Assembly: GCF_001270265.1 (NCBI RefSeq)
Contig: NZ_LGAP01000006.1
Span: 124,001-188,000, forward strand
Length of the DNA: 64,000 nucleotides
Reading direction: 5' to 3'
Source of the DNA: Ensifer adhaerens
GTDB lineage: Bacteria > Pseudomonadota > Alphaproteobacteria > Rhizobiales > Rhizobiaceae
The notes beneath the pieces were generated by a model. The model had not been told where the DNA came from, searched no databases, and was given only the letters and a program-made list of their open reading frames with translations. Numbering within the stretch: position 1 is the stretch's first letter; every line of letters begins with the position of its first letter. Below, one piece after another: positions 45,247 to 55,687 of this stretch. A program made the position numbers and the translations under genes.

Positions 45247-46335
45247 ATGAGCGACAAGCGAAACCCTGATCACCTTTTGTCCGCTGCCGAATGCGCCGAT
45301 CGTCTTGGCCTTACCGTGCGGGCGCTGCGCGTCTACGAGGATCGCGGGCTTATCGCGCCGCGCCGGACGGAAAAGAACTGGCGACTCTATGGCGGCGCGG
45401 AAATCGCCCGGCTGACCGAGATCCTCGCCTTGAAGCGTCTCGGCCTCAGCTTGACCCGGATCACCGTCTTGCTTGCCGGCGCGGCACCGGACCTCGGCCA
45501 GACACTGACGATCCAGCAATCCGCGCTCATCGATTTGCGCGACCGGGTCGAACACAGCCTGTCGCTGATCGGCGCGGCCCTCGAGAAGATCGGCAGTGGT
45601 GAAGCCGTCTCGATCAACGAACTCACAACGCTAGCCAAGGAGACCAGGATGACCGATCTATCGCCCGATGCCGTCGAATGGCGACGTTACGAACAGTCGC
45701 GCCCGCGGCGAGAAGTTCCTTTCGATCCTGAAAAACACGGCGCCCTTGTCGGTGACTTCCAACTCGACAATGGCGATGTGCTAACGATAAGGCTTCGCGA
45801 GAATGGTCTGTCGGCGCAACTGGCGGGACAAAGCGCTGTCGACATTTACCCGGAGGCAGACGACGCCTTCTTCTACCGCGTGGTCACCGCACAGCTTACC
45901 TTCGAGCGCGATGAGAGCGGCCGCCCTGTGCGTGTAGTCCTGCATCAGCACGGGCACGCGCTGACGGCCAAGCGCATCGAGGAAACAACGGCGCGGGCGC
46001 TGGCCGACGGGCTGGAAAAGCGCGTGAAGGAGAAGATCCCGTTTCCAAACAGTGAGACCTTGCTTCGCCGCATCATTGCCGAGCATCAGCGTGGGATGCC
46101 CGACTACGAAGCGATGATCGCGCCGCTCGCCGCCCTGGCGCAGCAGCAAATCAAGATGATCAAGGCAGAGTTCGACCGTTTGGGGCCGCTGCGGTCGCTC
46201 ACATTCAAGGGGGTAATGCAGGACGGTGGCTGGGACGTCTACGACGCCCGCTTCGAAAACGGCACGTTGGAATGCGGCTTCACGCTCGCTGCCGATGGCA
46301 AGTTCAGCGGGATCTATTTTCGTCCTGGGCTATGA
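45247..46335 (+). CDS. MerR-family regulator with large C-terminal domain
   Basis: A 362-residue protein. The N-terminal MerR winged HTH (residues about 8-75: LSAAECADRLGLTVRALRVYEDRG, RLYGGAEIARLTEILALKRLG) is followed by a short coiled-coil region. A C-terminal domain of about 200 residues (from VPFDPEKHGALVGDFQLDNG) looks like a DUF3471-type beta-rich domain rather than a metal or drug pocket. Such a long MerR protein is unusual. It is preceded by a dyad (45208-45224) likely used for autoregulation. Ligand unknown. Confidence 0.85.
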   Translation: MSDKRNPDHLLSAAECADRLGLTVRALRVYEDRGLIAPRRTEKNWRLYGGAEIARLTEILALKRLGLSLTRITVLLAGAAPDLGQTLTIQQSALIDLRDRVEHSLSLIGAALEKIGSGEAVSINELTTLAKETRMTDLSPDAVEWRRYEQSRPRREVPFDPEKHGALVGDFQLDNGDVLTIRLRENGLSAQLAGQSAVDIYPEADDAFFYRVVTAQLTFERDESGRPVRVVLHQHGHALTAKRIEETTARALADGLEKRVKEKIPFPNSETLLRRIIAEHQRGMPDYEAMIAPLAALAQQQIKMIKAEFDRLGPLRSLTFKGVMQDGGWDVYDARFENGTLECGFTLAADGKFSGIYFRPGL

Positions 46336-46472
46336 CCAGGGGACTGCCAGAGTCGCTGATGGGACCGCGCTCAGGAATGAACAAGCCCGCTGATCGCGAT
46401 CGATCCGCGGACTTGTTGGTTTTCGCGAAAGCAGGCGAGCCTACAGCCGAGGTGGCATTGGCGACAGCCCGC

Positions 46473-49400
46473 TCAATATTCCTTTTCGAAGAAGATGCCG
46501 CCCGACGCCGAGCCGTCGCCGGCGGCAGAGCCCTTCAGCTTGACGCCCTTGCCGACATCGAGATTGATCACGGCCTTGCTGGAGCCTGAATCGGCGCCTT
46601 GCTGCAGTTCGATATAGGTGCGGTCGTTGAGATACTTGCCGGCGCGCACCGAGGCGCCGCCGTTCTCGTCGGTGGTAACGTCGAGATCGTCGACGCCGAG
46701 CTTGTTGCGCAGGCCGTCGAGCAGCGAGGTCGAGCCACCGCCCGCCAGCTGGCTGACGGCGGAGGCAAGCTGGGCAATCTGGAAGGCCGAGAGGTTGGAC
46801 AGCGAGCGGTTGAAGATCAGCTGCGCCAAAATTTCGTCCTGGGGCAGGGCGGGCGACGACGAGAAGGTGATCTGCGGGTTGTTGGCAAGACCGGCGACGT
46901 TGACGGTGATGGTCGTCGCGCCGGCGGTCGATGTCGCCTTGAGATCAAGCGTCGGGATCAGGTCGCCGCCAAAACCGATGGTGCCATCGGTAAAGGTCAG
47001 GCGCTTGCCGAGGATTTCCAGACGACCGCGGCGCATCTCGAAACCGCCGGAGATGGTCGGCTGCACCGCCGTGCCGCGGATCGTCAGGTTGCCGCCGAGC
47101 TCGGCATCGATGCCGCGCCCGCGCACGAAGACCTGATTGGCGGTGACGCCGAGATCGAAGGCGATGACGCCGCTGGCATTGGCGCCCGCCGGCTTCTCGT
47201 CCTTGCGCAGGTCCTTGGCCATCTGCTGCACCTTGGCCGGCGCGTTCTTGTGTTTGATGTCGATGGCCGAAAGCGAGGTCGGCAGCTTCTCGGGAATGGT
47301 AATCGCCGCCTTGCGGATCGTCACCTTGCCGCCGAGTGTCGGCGTGGCCGCCAGCTGACCGGTCAAGGTCATCTCGCCGGCGAGCTGGGCGTTGAACAGC
47401 GTGCCGTCGACATAGGTCGCGTTGTTCAGCCGGATCGCCAGGTTGGCCGGAAAACCGGAGCCGGGAACGGTGCCGACCGTGCCGGTGACCTCGACCGAGC
47501 CGCCAGTTGCAAGGTTGGCGGAAAGCTTGGAGATCGTCGCCTGCTTGCCGTCGAGCGCGACATTGGCCGTCAGGTTGTTGAGCGCGAGGTTGCGCCGGAC
47601 GTCGACGAGGCGTCCGCCTGATGTGGTGATCGTGCCGGCAATCTGCGGCGCCTTGGCCGAGCCGGAAATCGAAAGATCGACTGCGGCCTGACCGGTGAGG
47701 GTGAAGCCCTGCTGTGCCATCAGATTGGCAATCAGCGCGAAGGGTACATTGCCGTTGAACTTCATGGAGATCGGCATGTTGCCGCCGATATCGACATTGC
47801 CGCCGCCCTTGAAGGCAAGGCCACCGGCGCCGGAAAGCGTGGTGTCGAGCGTCACACGGTTGTTGACGAACTTGCCGTTTGCCGAAATGTCGAAGGCGCC
47901 GACGCCGGCGGTGCGCGCTGCTGCGAGCGAGGCGCCGGACCATTTGAGGTTATAGACGACGACCGGTGCTGCCGCCGTTCCGTCGACGTCGACAGTGCCG
48001 CCGATCGCCCCTTCCGCACCGAGACCCGGGGCGAAGGCGTTGATGAGGGCTGCAGGCAGGGCGTTGAGCTTTGCGGTGATATCAAGCTTTTCACCGGCGG
48101 TGCCGCTCACTGCGATCGTGCCCTTCGATGCCTGGATGGTCAGGCCGTTGAGGCGCACGGTGCCTTTCTCGATCGCGATCACGGTCGGTGCCGCAAGCTT
48201 CAGCGCAATCCGCTTCGGCGTGGCGCCGAAGGAGGAAAGACGGATTTCCGTACGGCCGCCCGAACTCGTCAGATCGCCCTTGGCCGTCAAGGGCCCGCCG
48301 TCATACTTGCCGTCGATGGCAAAGCCTGTCTTGCCCGCCTGCTGGGTGAAATTGAGGCTCAACCCGGAGACCCGGTTGGCGCCCTGGGCAATTGTCTCCG
48401 CCCGCACACTGCCCTTGATCGCCAGCGCCGAAAGGTCGGCAATGGTGATGTCGGCCGTCGGCTTGGCGATCGTCAGGTCGTCGCGCTTGATGCCGCTGCC
48501 GCCGGCTTTGAGAACGATGGAGGTGATGCCGTTGGTTGTCCGGATCGCTGCCGATCCGGCGAGGTCGCCGGAGGCCTTCTGGCCGGCCATGGCGGCAAGC
48601 AGTCCAAGGTCCGGAAGCTTGAAATCGACGGTGCCGTCCGGCTTGAAGTCAGGGGTGAAGTTGATCGCCCCGGTCAGCGTGTTCTCACCGATCCTGGCTT
48701 CAAGCACCGGGATCGATGTGCGTCCACCCCTGGAGACGACGTCGGCACGCACGTCGATCGGCTGGCCGTCGAGCGCACCGGTTGCCGTCAGCTTGGCCTG
48801 TGGGCTGCTCTGGTTCGCGGTCGCGTCGGCGTTGATCGTCAGGTCGCTGAGCGTGCGGCCGGCGAGCGTCGCGCCGCTTGAGGACAGTTCCGCCTTGATG
48901 GCGAGTTCGGTGAGCGGCCCGGTGACGGCGGCGGTGAAGTCGGCCTTGCCCTTGGCGTCGGCCAGGAGCTTGCCGAGATCCGGCAGAACACCCTTGAGGT
49001 CCGCGGTCAGATTACCGTCGGCGAGCGCGACCGAGCCGGCTGCCTCGATCGTCCCAGATTTGAGATCGATGTTCTCGACGGTGACGCTGCCATCGGAGCC
49101 GGTCTTGAGGCTTCCCGCAAGCGCGATGGTGTCGTCGAACTTTGCTGCGGCAGCCGGCGGCAGGACGCCCGGGACGGTAAAGAGCTTGAAGGTCGCGGCA
49201 ACCGTGTTGTCTTCGCGCGAGAAGGCGCCTTCGACCGTGCCGCCGATGCCGGGGCTTTCGAGCGTCACCGGGGCAAAGGCGATGCTGTCCTTGGCGACGG
49301 AGATGTCGCCGACGATCTTCATCGGCGCCTGGACCAACCGGGCAAGATCGGCGTTGTCGAAGCCGGCCTGGCCGACCTCGACCGTCGTCTTGATCGGGCC

Positions 49401-50648
49401 CGACTGTGTCGCCAGGTTGAAGCCATCGCTCTCAGCCGACAGCTTGACCGCGCCGAGCGCCACGTCCGGCAGTGCGACGGAGGCGACATCCGCCGCAACG
49501 TCGAGGATTGCCGATTGGGCATCGCCGAGCAGCGACAGATTGACAGTGTTGATCAGGACGCGGGCTTCGCCCTTTTCCAGCGGCCAGCGGAAATCGATCG
49601 CGCCATTGGTGCCGGCAAGCCTCGCTTGCAGATTGTTCTCGCCCTTGCTGTCGAAGGTGCCGAAGGCGCCGAAGGTGAGTGCGCCGGTCGTCACCTGGCC
49701 CTTGTCGACCCGCACCATGCCCTTGCCGTCGAAGGCGGCAGCGACGTCGATGCCGGTCTGACCTTCGAACATCGGACGCAGCGCCGGCGGCATCAGGGAA
49801 CCAAAGCCACCGCCGCCGTTGACCGTCAGCCGATGCATGCCGTCAGGTGTCTGGACATGACGGCCGTCGAGCTTGAGGATCTCGGTGCCGTCGAGCGCTG
49901 CCGTTCCGGTTCCGGCCCAGTCGGACAGCGGTCCTTCGCCAGTCAGCTTGATGCTGACGGCGGGTTCGTTCGGCAGGCGCAGAAGTTTCGCGAGCACGCC
50001 GTTCGCAGGCTCGTCGACAACGGCTTCGAGTTTCAGCTCGTTGCCGGCGGGATTGAAGACGATGTCGGCAACGGCGCGGGCTTCGGGCCGGTCGCGCTGC
50101 GCTGCAGTTATGGCGAGTGCGATGCTCTCGTTGGTGGCGTTGACCTTGCCGCTCGCGGTCAGGAACTGGTCCTCGCCGGCAATTGCCTTGCCGATGACAA
50201 TTTCCTTGAGATCGATCGCGTCGATCTTGACGTCGACCGGCAGCGCGAAGGTCGAACGCACTTCCTTGGTTTCCGTCGAGGGCACCGGCAGGCGCTCGAC
50301 GCGGACGGAGCCGGCCGAAATCGCCGCGGCGTCGAAGCGGAAGGAGAGGAGGGCCGCGGGCGACCAGTTGAGCGAGAGGTCGCGAACCTCCGCATAGATG
50401 CCCTCACCATCGAACAGTGTCACGCTGCCGGCGGTAAACTGGCCGGTCAACAACGGGCTCGGGTCGACAATCCGCACGATCTGGTCCGGGGTCGCCGCAT
50501 ATTTCTCGATCGCCCAGGCGACAAGGCGGGCGCCGGGTGTTGTGAAGCCCACGAAGGCGACGAGAAGAAGAGCAGCGACCGCAAATACGCTTAGCACATA
50601 AAGGCAATAGCGCAGCGTCGCGCGAAGAAAGCGGACGACGTGATTCAT
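46473..50648 (-). CDS. tamB: Translocation and assembly module subunit TamB
   Basis: A 1391-residue inner-membrane-anchored protein with one N-terminal membrane helix (about residues 12-32, CLYVLSVFAVAALLLVAFVGF). A long repetitive beta-rich periplasmic region follows (AsmA/TamB type), ending in the conserved DUF490 domain (from about residue 1150). The terminal GGIFFEKEY resembles other TamB C-termini. It bridges to TamA and moves lipid or assists outer-membrane protein insertion. It lies 112 nt after tamA on the same strand, as expected of a tamAB operon. The 137 nt before the upstream-end MerR gene hold no gene. Confidence 0.95.
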   Translation of the reverse strand: MNHVVRFLRATLRYCLYVLSVFAVAALLLVAFVGFTTPGARLVAWAIEKYAATPDQIVRIVDPSPLLTGQFTAGSVTLFDGEGIYAEVRDLSLNWSPAALLSFRFDAAAISAGSVRVERLPVPSTETKEVRSTFALPVDVKIDAIDLKEIVIGKAIAGEDQFLTASGKVNATNESIALAITAAQRDRPEARAVADIVFNPAGNELKLEAVVDEPANGVLAKLLRLPNEPAVSIKLTGEGPLSDWAGTGTAALDGTEILKLDGRHVQTPDGMHRLTVNGGGGFGSLMPPALRPMFEGQTGIDVAAAFDGKGMVRVDKGQVTTGALTFGAFGTFDSKGENNLQARLAGTNGAIDFRWPLEKGEARVLINTVNLSLLGDAQSAILDVAADVASVALPDVALGAVKLSAESDGFNLATQSGPIKTTVEVGQAGFDNADLARLVQAPMKIVGDISVAKDSIAFAPVTLESPGIGGTVEGAFSREDNTVAATFKLFTVPGVLPPAAAAKFDDTIALAGSLKTGSDGSVTVENIDLKSGTIEAAGSVALADGNLTADLKGVLPDLGKLLADAKGKADFTAAVTGPLTELAIKAELSSSGATLAGRTLSDLTINADATANQSSPQAKLTATGALDGQPIDVRADVVSRGGRTSIPVLEARIGENTLTGAINFTPDFKPDGTVDFKLPDLGLLAAMAGQKASGDLAGSAAIRTTNGITSIVLKAGGSGIKRDDLTIAKPTADITIADLSALAIKGSVRAETIAQGANRVSGLSLNFTQQAGKTGFAIDGKYDGGPLTAKGDLTSSGGRTEIRLSSFGATPKRIALKLAAPTVIAIEKGTVRLNGLTIQASKGTIAVSGTAGEKLDITAKLNALPAALINAFAPGLGAEGAIGGTVDVDGTAAAPVVVYNLKWSGASLAAARTAGVGAFDISANGKFVNNRVTLDTTLSGAGGLAFKGGGNVDIGGNMPISMKFNGNVPFALIANLMAQQGFTLTGQAAVDLSISGSAKAPQIAGTITTSGGRLVDVRRNLALNNLTANVALDGKQATISKLSANLATGGSVEVTGTVGTVPGSGFPANLAIRLNNATYVDGTLFNAQLAGEMTLTGQLAATPTLGGKVTIRKAAITIPEKLPTSLSAIDIKHKNAPAKVQQMAKDLRKDEKPAGANASGVIAFDLGVTANQVFVRGRGIDAELGGNLTIRGTAVQPTISGGFEMRRGRLEILGKRLTFTDGTIGFGGDLIPTLDLKATSTAGATTITVNVAGLANNPQITFSSSPALPQDEILAQLIFNRSLSNLSAFQIAQLASAVSQLAGGGSTSLLDGLRNKLGVDDLDVTTDENGGASVRAGKYLNDRTYIELQQGADSGSSKAVINLDVGKGVKLKGSAAGDGSASGGIFFEKEY

Positions 50649-50760
50649 GATCTATCCATAACGCAACTTGCGCCGCTGCGGTATCTTTGGTGAGCGAAAC
50701 TACGGAGCTTGGGTGAAATTTACCGGCTGCGACGCAGAAATCGGCCGACACCAGTACTGA

Positions 50761-52686
50761 TCAGAAGGATTGGCCGATACCGGCATAGATGCCGTAGCTG
50801 GTGCCGCCCGGATATTTGTTGAGCGGCATGGCCACATCGAGACGGATCGGCCCAAACGGCGTCTGATAGCGAAGGCCGATGCCGGCGCCGGCGCGAATGT
50901 CGGAGAAATCAGGCGTCGTGCTTGCGGACACCGTGCCGGCGTCGATGAAGGGAACGATGCCGATCGTGTCGGTGATGGCGATGCGGGCTTCGAGCGAGGC
51001 GTTGACATAAGAGCGCCCGCCGGTCTCCTCGTTGTCGGCATTGCGCGGGCTGATCTCCTGGTAGGAATAGCCGCGCACCGAGCCGCCGCCGCCGAGATAG
51101 AAGCGGCGATTGGCCGGAATGTCGGCAAGGCCATCGCCGCCGACCAGCACGCCTGCACCGATCTTGCCGGCAAGGACGAACCGCTTCTCGTCACCAAGGG
51201 CGTGATAGCCCGAAGCGGACGCCTCGAAGGACGAGAAGAAGGTCTGGCCCTTGATTTCGTAGCTCGGCTTGGCGTTGATGAGTGCGCGGTAACCCTCGGT
51301 CGCGTTCAGTTTGTCGTCGCGGGTGTCGCGGACATATTCGAGCGGAATGGCGGCGGTAAGGTAGGAGTTCGAGCCGAAGGCGTCGTCGACATCCGCCCAA
51401 CTCAGCTCGCCGCCACCCGAAACGGTGTCTGTCGGCGATAGTTCGAATGTGGCGCCGGCCGCACCGGTCAGGATCTTGGCGCGATAGGCATCCGGGTCCT
51501 GGATGTTGGCTTTGAGGCTTGCAGTAAAGGTCGAGGCCGGACCGAAGGCGCCGGGCTTGGCAAAGAGAATGCCGGCAGAATAGTCGAGCTTGTCGATCTC
51601 CTGGGTCTCGCCGATACGGTCGATCGAGCCCTCGATGCGCAGCGATTCCGCCCGACCGAACAGGTTGCGGTGACCCCAATAGCCGGAAAGCCCGAGGCCG
51701 TCCGTCGTCGAGACCTGGGCGCCGAAGCCGAAATAGCGGTGCTTGCCCTCGGATACCTCGATCTTCATCGGAATGGAGCCATCGGGCGAAAGCGTGTCGG
51801 CTTCCTTGATGGTGACGCTCGAGAACACGCCGAGCTGGCGCAGCCGCTCGGAGGCCCTGCGGATGTCCTCGGGCGAATAGGGGCGGCCTTCGTTGAGCCT
51901 GGAATAATCGCGAACGAAACCCGGATCGACCGTCTTGGTTCCGGAAACGCTGACCTCGCCGACGGGCGCCACCGGCCCGCTTTCGGCTGATATCACCACG
52001 TCGACGGTCGAATCCGCGTGATCGGCAACGACGCTGCGTTCGGTCAGCTTGGCAAGCGGCCGTCCCTGCTCGCGCAGATCGTCGACGACCTTTTCGCCGG
52101 CCTTGATGATCCGCGTCGAATCCGCCCTTGTTCCGAGCGCGAGATCATAGTCGGCGGGATTGAGGCCGGCGGCATCGCCTTCGAACTTGACCGAGCCAAG
52201 TGAAAACACCGGACCCGGCGTCACGCTGACGGTGACGGGTATGGCCTGGCCGTCCGGGAAGGCCGGATCGGGTGGCAGACTGTCGATGTCCTGGCCGTTG
52301 ATCCTTATTGCGACCGTGCCGCCGTAGCGCGCCTTTTCATAGAGTGCGGCCAGCAGGCGGTCGCGGTCGTCGCGGGCGCGGATCGCAAGGCCGAGGTCGC
52401 CGGAAACCGGTTTTTCCTGGCCCTGGACCAACTGCGAGCTGTTTTCAAGCGCCTCTTTGAGTTCCTTGTCGTCCGTGCCGGCCTCGAAGGTGAGGGTGTA
52501 GTTGACCGGGTCGATGACCTGGGCTTCGTCCTCGTCGCCCTCGAAAAACGTCATGCCGAAGATCTTGAACGCATAGGCCTTGGTCGCGGACATGGGGCCG
52601 AGCGCGCACGAGGCGGCAACCGCGAGCGCAGTCGCTGCCTTCCAGTACGCAATACTCGACCGTGGTGGGGACATTCGCTTCCGCAT
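50761..52686 (-). CDS. tamA: Autotransporter/outer-membrane assembly factor TamA (Omp85 family)
   Basis: A 641-residue BamA-like protein. It has a signal peptide (core TALAVAASCALGP, cleavage near TKAYA). POTRA domains cover about residues 45-330 (SLGSVKFEGDAAG, GEVSVSGTKTVDPGFV, RLRQLGVFSSVTIKEAD). A 16-strand barrel completes the protein, with the Omp85 motif GGGGSVRGYSYQ and terminal Phe. ATG 52686 lacks a good ribosome site, whereas ATG 52674 follows GGAAG; either gives a signal peptide. It is first in the pair with tamB. Confidence 0.95.
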   Translation of the reverse strand: MRKRMSPPRSSIAYWKAATALAVAASCALGPMSATKAYAFKIFGMTFFEGDEDEAQVIDPVNYTLTFEAGTDDKELKEALENSSQLVQGQEKPVSGDLGLAIRARDDRDRLLAALYEKARYGGTVAIRINGQDIDSLPPDPAFPDGQAIPVTVSVTPGPVFSLGSVKFEGDAAGLNPADYDLALGTRADSTRIIKAGEKVVDDLREQGRPLAKLTERSVVADHADSTVDVVISAESGPVAPVGEVSVSGTKTVDPGFVRDYSRLNEGRPYSPEDIRRASERLRQLGVFSSVTIKEADTLSPDGSIPMKIEVSEGKHRYFGFGAQVSTTDGLGLSGYWGHRNLFGRAESLRIEGSIDRIGETQEIDKLDYSAGILFAKPGAFGPASTFTASLKANIQDPDAYRAKILTGAAGATFELSPTDTVSGGGELSWADVDDAFGSNSYLTAAIPLEYVRDTRDDKLNATEGYRALINAKPSYEIKGQTFFSSFEASASGYHALGDEKRFVLAGKIGAGVLVGGDGLADIPANRRFYLGGGGSVRGYSYQEISPRNADNEETGGRSYVNASLEARIAITDTIGIVPFIDAGTVSASTTPDFSDIRAGAGIGLRYQTPFGPIRLDVAMPLNKYPGGTSYGIYAGIGQSF

Positions 52687-52953
52687 CCCGTCTTAAGGCG
52701 ACCCAATACAAACTGCCTTCTATGCGGCGGGGTCACTATTGCATGCCTAAGGTTTTCCATCTGTTAACGATGACGGCCGCCCGCATCCACCCCTAAGGCC
52801 CCGATTCCGCGTCGATTCCTTTGAAAAAGATCCGGAATGTTGTCAGCGCAGCACAAAATCCGGGCGCTTCGGCCAAGATGTCGGTGGCGGCGTACGGCTC
52901 GCGGTCGGCGTTTGCAGCGCGTTGGGTGGTCACGTCGACGCAACTGAACGCGG

Positions 52954-54183
52954 TCAGGCCGCCTCGGGCAAGGCCCGCAGCCTGGGAACCTGGGAGGCGA
53001 GGATCACCAGAAACTGAAGGAGGAAACCGACTGTCGCGACCAGGAGGCAAGCCTTGACGCCGAAGTGGGTGGCGACGATGGCGCCGATCACCGCGCCAAT
53101 CGGCCTTGCGCCGAACGTGGCCGTGGTGATGAAGGCCGAAACCCGCCCCAGCATCGCGTTCGGGGTGATGGCCTGCCGGAGCGTGAGGGTCGCGATCGAC
53201 CAAAGAACCGGCCCCGCGCCGAAGAGGAAGAAGCTCAATCCGGCCAGGGTGCCAAGGGGAAGCCAGATCGTCAGCAGCATCACGACGGCCGCCAGCAGAC
53301 CACCGAGCGGACCGAGCGCGATCATGACGCCGAAGGGAACGCGGCGCGCAAGGGCAGGCGCGGCATAGGCTCCGATCATCATCCCGGCTCCGTAGATGCC
53401 GAGCGTGATGCCAACCCCCGTTGCCGTCAGCCCGAGCGTCTGGACGGCGTAGGCGACATAGACCGCCTGCAGCACAAACCAGGATGTGTTGAACACGATC
53501 GCGGTGACGAGTATCGGCCGCAGGAGCGGATGGCCGGCCAGGAACCGCGCGCCTTCGATCAGATCGTGCAGCAGTTTGCGTTGTGGCCGGGCCGACTGCT
53601 CCTGTTCGCGCAGGCCGGAGAGCAAGGCGACGGCGAGAAGGAAAAGTGTGGTGGCCGCGACATAGGCGAGCGAGGCGCCGGTCCACGCAACGATCGCCCC
53701 GCCGATCGCCGGCCCGGCGGAATAGGCGAGGCTGCGGGCAAGTTCCAGCCAGCGATTGGCATCGGCGAGTTGGGCGCGCGGAACGATGGCCGGGATCAGT
53801 GCCGGTGCGGCGACATTGTAGCAAACCGTTCCGATCGCCCCGACAAAGCCCATGATCGCCAGAAGCGGCAGGGTGAGCAGGCCGGCTGCCATCAGCACCA
53901 GGGTGGCGACTAGCGACAGGGCGCGCAGCACTTCGGAGAAGACCATGAGGGTTCGCCGCGAGGCGCGATCGACAAGCAGGCCAGCCGGAATGGACAGCAG
54001 CAGAAACGGCAGCGTCTGGGCCATCTGCAGCCAGCCGGTTTCGGCGGGCCCGGCCGAAAGCATGAGAACGGCTGCGAGCGGTGCTCCGGCCAACGCGATC
54101 TGCTCGGAAAACTGGGCAAACAGATTGGACCAGCCGATGCGTTTGAAAGCTGGTGGCAGGGCGGCGGCAGGCGGTTTCGGCAT
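52954..54183 (-). CDS. MFS transporter (EntS/MFS_3-type)
   Basis: A 409-residue 12-helix transporter. The second loop reads LLVDRASRRTLMVFSEVLRA, a pattern typical of MFS_3 members such as the enterobactin exporter EntS and macrolide efflux proteins. ATG 54183 follows GAGGA; upstream in-frame starts lack a site. Substrate unknown. It is downstream of and on the same strand as the small lipoprotein but separated by a terminator. The 267 nt between it and tamA hold no gene I recognise. Confidence 0.88.
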   Translation of the reverse strand: MPKPPAAALPPAFKRIGWSNLFAQFSEQIALAGAPLAAVLMLSAGPAETGWLQMAQTLPFLLLSIPAGLLVDRASRRTLMVFSEVLRALSLVATLVLMAAGLLTLPLLAIMGFVGAIGTVCYNVAAPALIPAIVPRAQLADANRWLELARSLAYSAGPAIGGAIVAWTGASLAYVAATTLFLLAVALLSGLREQEQSARPQRKLLHDLIEGARFLAGHPLLRPILVTAIVFNTSWFVLQAVYVAYAVQTLGLTATGVGITLGIYGAGMMIGAYAAPALARRVPFGVMIALGPLGGLLAAVVMLLTIWLPLGTLAGLSFFLFGAGPVLWSIATLTLRQAITPNAMLGRVSAFITTATFGARPIGAVIGAIVATHFGVKACLLVATVGFLLQFLVILASQVPRLRALPEAA

Positions 54184-54329
54184 GGACGGGTCCTCGATCA
54201 AGCGGTTTCGAGGCACCTGACAGGATTGCGCTACCACGAGCCACCCGGTTCCTGCGCCATCGCGTTCGGTGTGACTGCTGGATCCAGAATTTGATCGGCA
54301 GAGGGCCGAGAGGATCAGGAAAACGAAAA

Positions 54330-54358
54330 ACCCCTCATGGCAGGTGGCCATGAGGGGT
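54330..54358 (-). terminator. Terminator downstream of the glycine-zipper lipoprotein gene
   Basis: A 12-bp perfect stem (54330-54341 with 54347-54358), loop AGGTG, followed on the minus strand by five T and CGTTTT. It lies 66 nt past the lipoprotein stop. Confidence 0.85.
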
Positions 54359-54424
54359 GATGTCTCGTCCGGTCCGTTACTCGACGTCGGACGTCATGTC
54401 GATGTTATCGACTGTGCTTGCGGC

Positions 54425-54682
54425 TTAGCGCGGGCAGGAGTCGATGTAGCGGCGGCCGTAGCGGTCGCGGTAGTAGCACTGGCCCGGCTGTTCGCTGACA
54501 TTGCCGATGACCGCGCCCGAAACGCCGCCGATGGCCGCACCGACGGCCGCACCACGGACGTCGCCGGTGATCGCGCCGCCGATGATCGCGCCCGAGACGG
54601 CGCCGATGCCGGCACCCTTTTCAGTCTGGGTGCAGCTCGCAACCGACAAGGCAACCAGCACAAGTGCGATGGCTTTCTTCAT
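54425..54682 (-). CDS. Small glycine-zipper lipoprotein
   Basis: An 85-residue protein with a lipoprotein signal (MKKAIALVLVALSVASC, lipobox LSVASC, Cys at residue 17). A glycine-zipper stretch follows (GAGIGAVSGAIIGGAITGDV, then GAAVGAAIGGVSGAVIG), with a polar tail with two Cys (QPGQCYYRD, IDSCPR). These proteins are envelope-associated and may bind membranes; function unknown. GGAGAG-type site precedes the ATG. Confidence 0.85.
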   Translation of the reverse strand: MKKAIALVLVALSVASCTQTEKGAGIGAVSGAIIGGAITGDVRGAAVGAAIGGVSGAVIGNVSEQPGQCYYRDRYGRRYIDSCPR

Positions 54683-55115
54683 TGTTCTCTCCGATCTCTA
54701 CGGATCTCAGCCTGTCGCCTCGTCCGTCCCTTACGTGATTGGCGGAAAGACGGATGTCTTTCTCCACTTGAACTTGCAATTGCAGAAAATAAACCCGCCG
54801 CTGTGAAAGTCTACAGGAGGTCCGGCGGATTCTCTTCGCCGCCAACATAATGATATCGTTCCTGAACGGGACATGAAGGCGTCATTCCGGCGAACACAAC
54901 CTTCACGCAAATTTTTTATCGCACCTAGCCCTCGGGCGGTTGCGACATTCCAAAAAAAGACAATGATACAGACAAGCCACGAGTACGCGGAGGAGCGGGT
55001 CTCGAGGCGAAGGGCATCGATAGCAGTTGGCGCGTTTCTAAAAGTCGCGTGAACAGATCATCACCCGGCTTACCGTTCGCGCTCGTGTTGGCATTGACCC
55101 ACCCGGAGGAGCGAA
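54683..55115. other. Gene-free stretch, 433 nt
   Basis: No coding frame, RNA gene or repeat is recognised. It contains the divergent promoters of the lipoprotein gene and the cox-like operon. A short AT-rich run lies around 54910-54965. Confidence 0.5.
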
Positions 55116-55604
55116 ATGGCGAAAATTACAATGACGGTCAACGGCCGTCAGGTGAGCGGTCAGTGCGATGACCGGACGTTGCTGGTGCATTTCATTCGCG
55201 AGAACCTCGGACTGACCGGCACCCATGTCGGCTGCGACACGTCACAATGCGGCGCCTGCGTCGTCCATATGGACGGAATGTCGGTCAAGAGCTGTTCCAC
55301 CCTCGCCGCGCAGGCGGCGGGCTCGGAAATCACCACCATCGAAGGGCTGGCCGCGAACGGCGAGCTGCATCCGGTGCAGGCTGCTTTCAAGGCCAACCAC
55401 GGCCTGCAATGCGGCTTCTGTACTCCCGGCATGGTGATGACGGCTGTCGACATGATCCGCCGGCATGGCGGGCAACTCGACGAGGCGACCGTGCGCGCCG
55501 AGCTCGAAGGCAATATCTGTCGTTGCACCGGCTACCACAACATCGTCAAGGCGATCCTTGCGGCAGCAGTCGAGATGGGTGGCGCCCGCGTCGCCGCCGA
55601 ATGA
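55116..55604 (+). CDS. coxS: Molybdenum hydroxylase small subunit, 2x[2Fe-2S] (CoxS-like)
   Basis: A 162-residue iron-sulfur subunit of the xanthine oxidase/CO dehydrogenase family. The plant-type [2Fe-2S] ligands are in [16 protein letters not shown] (with a later Cys in KSCSTLA), and the second cluster in QCGFCTPGM and [11 protein letters not shown]. It passes electrons from the Mo site to FAD. It is first of the three-gene operon and preceded by GGAGGAG. The substrate is set by the large subunit. Confidence 0.92.
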   Translation: MAKITMTVNGRQVSGQCDDRTLLVHFIRENLGLTGTHVGCDTSQCGACVVHMDGMSVKSCSTLAAQAAGSEITTIEGLAANGELHPVQAAFKANHGLQCGFCTPGMVMTAVDMIRRHGGQLDEATVRAELEGNICRCTGYHNIVKAILAAAVEMGGARVAAE

Positions 55605-55687
55605 CATCCGGCCCGCGGCGATGACTTCTCGCCGCGATCACATTTCACCGCAGGACTTTCGCTGGATATCTCGGGAGGAGATCGGCA

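Noticed and set aside
47995-49761. A 588-codon plus-strand frame inside tamB
   Set aside because: Antisense to the repetitive tamB region, low-complexity Ser/Ala/Pro composition, no start context.
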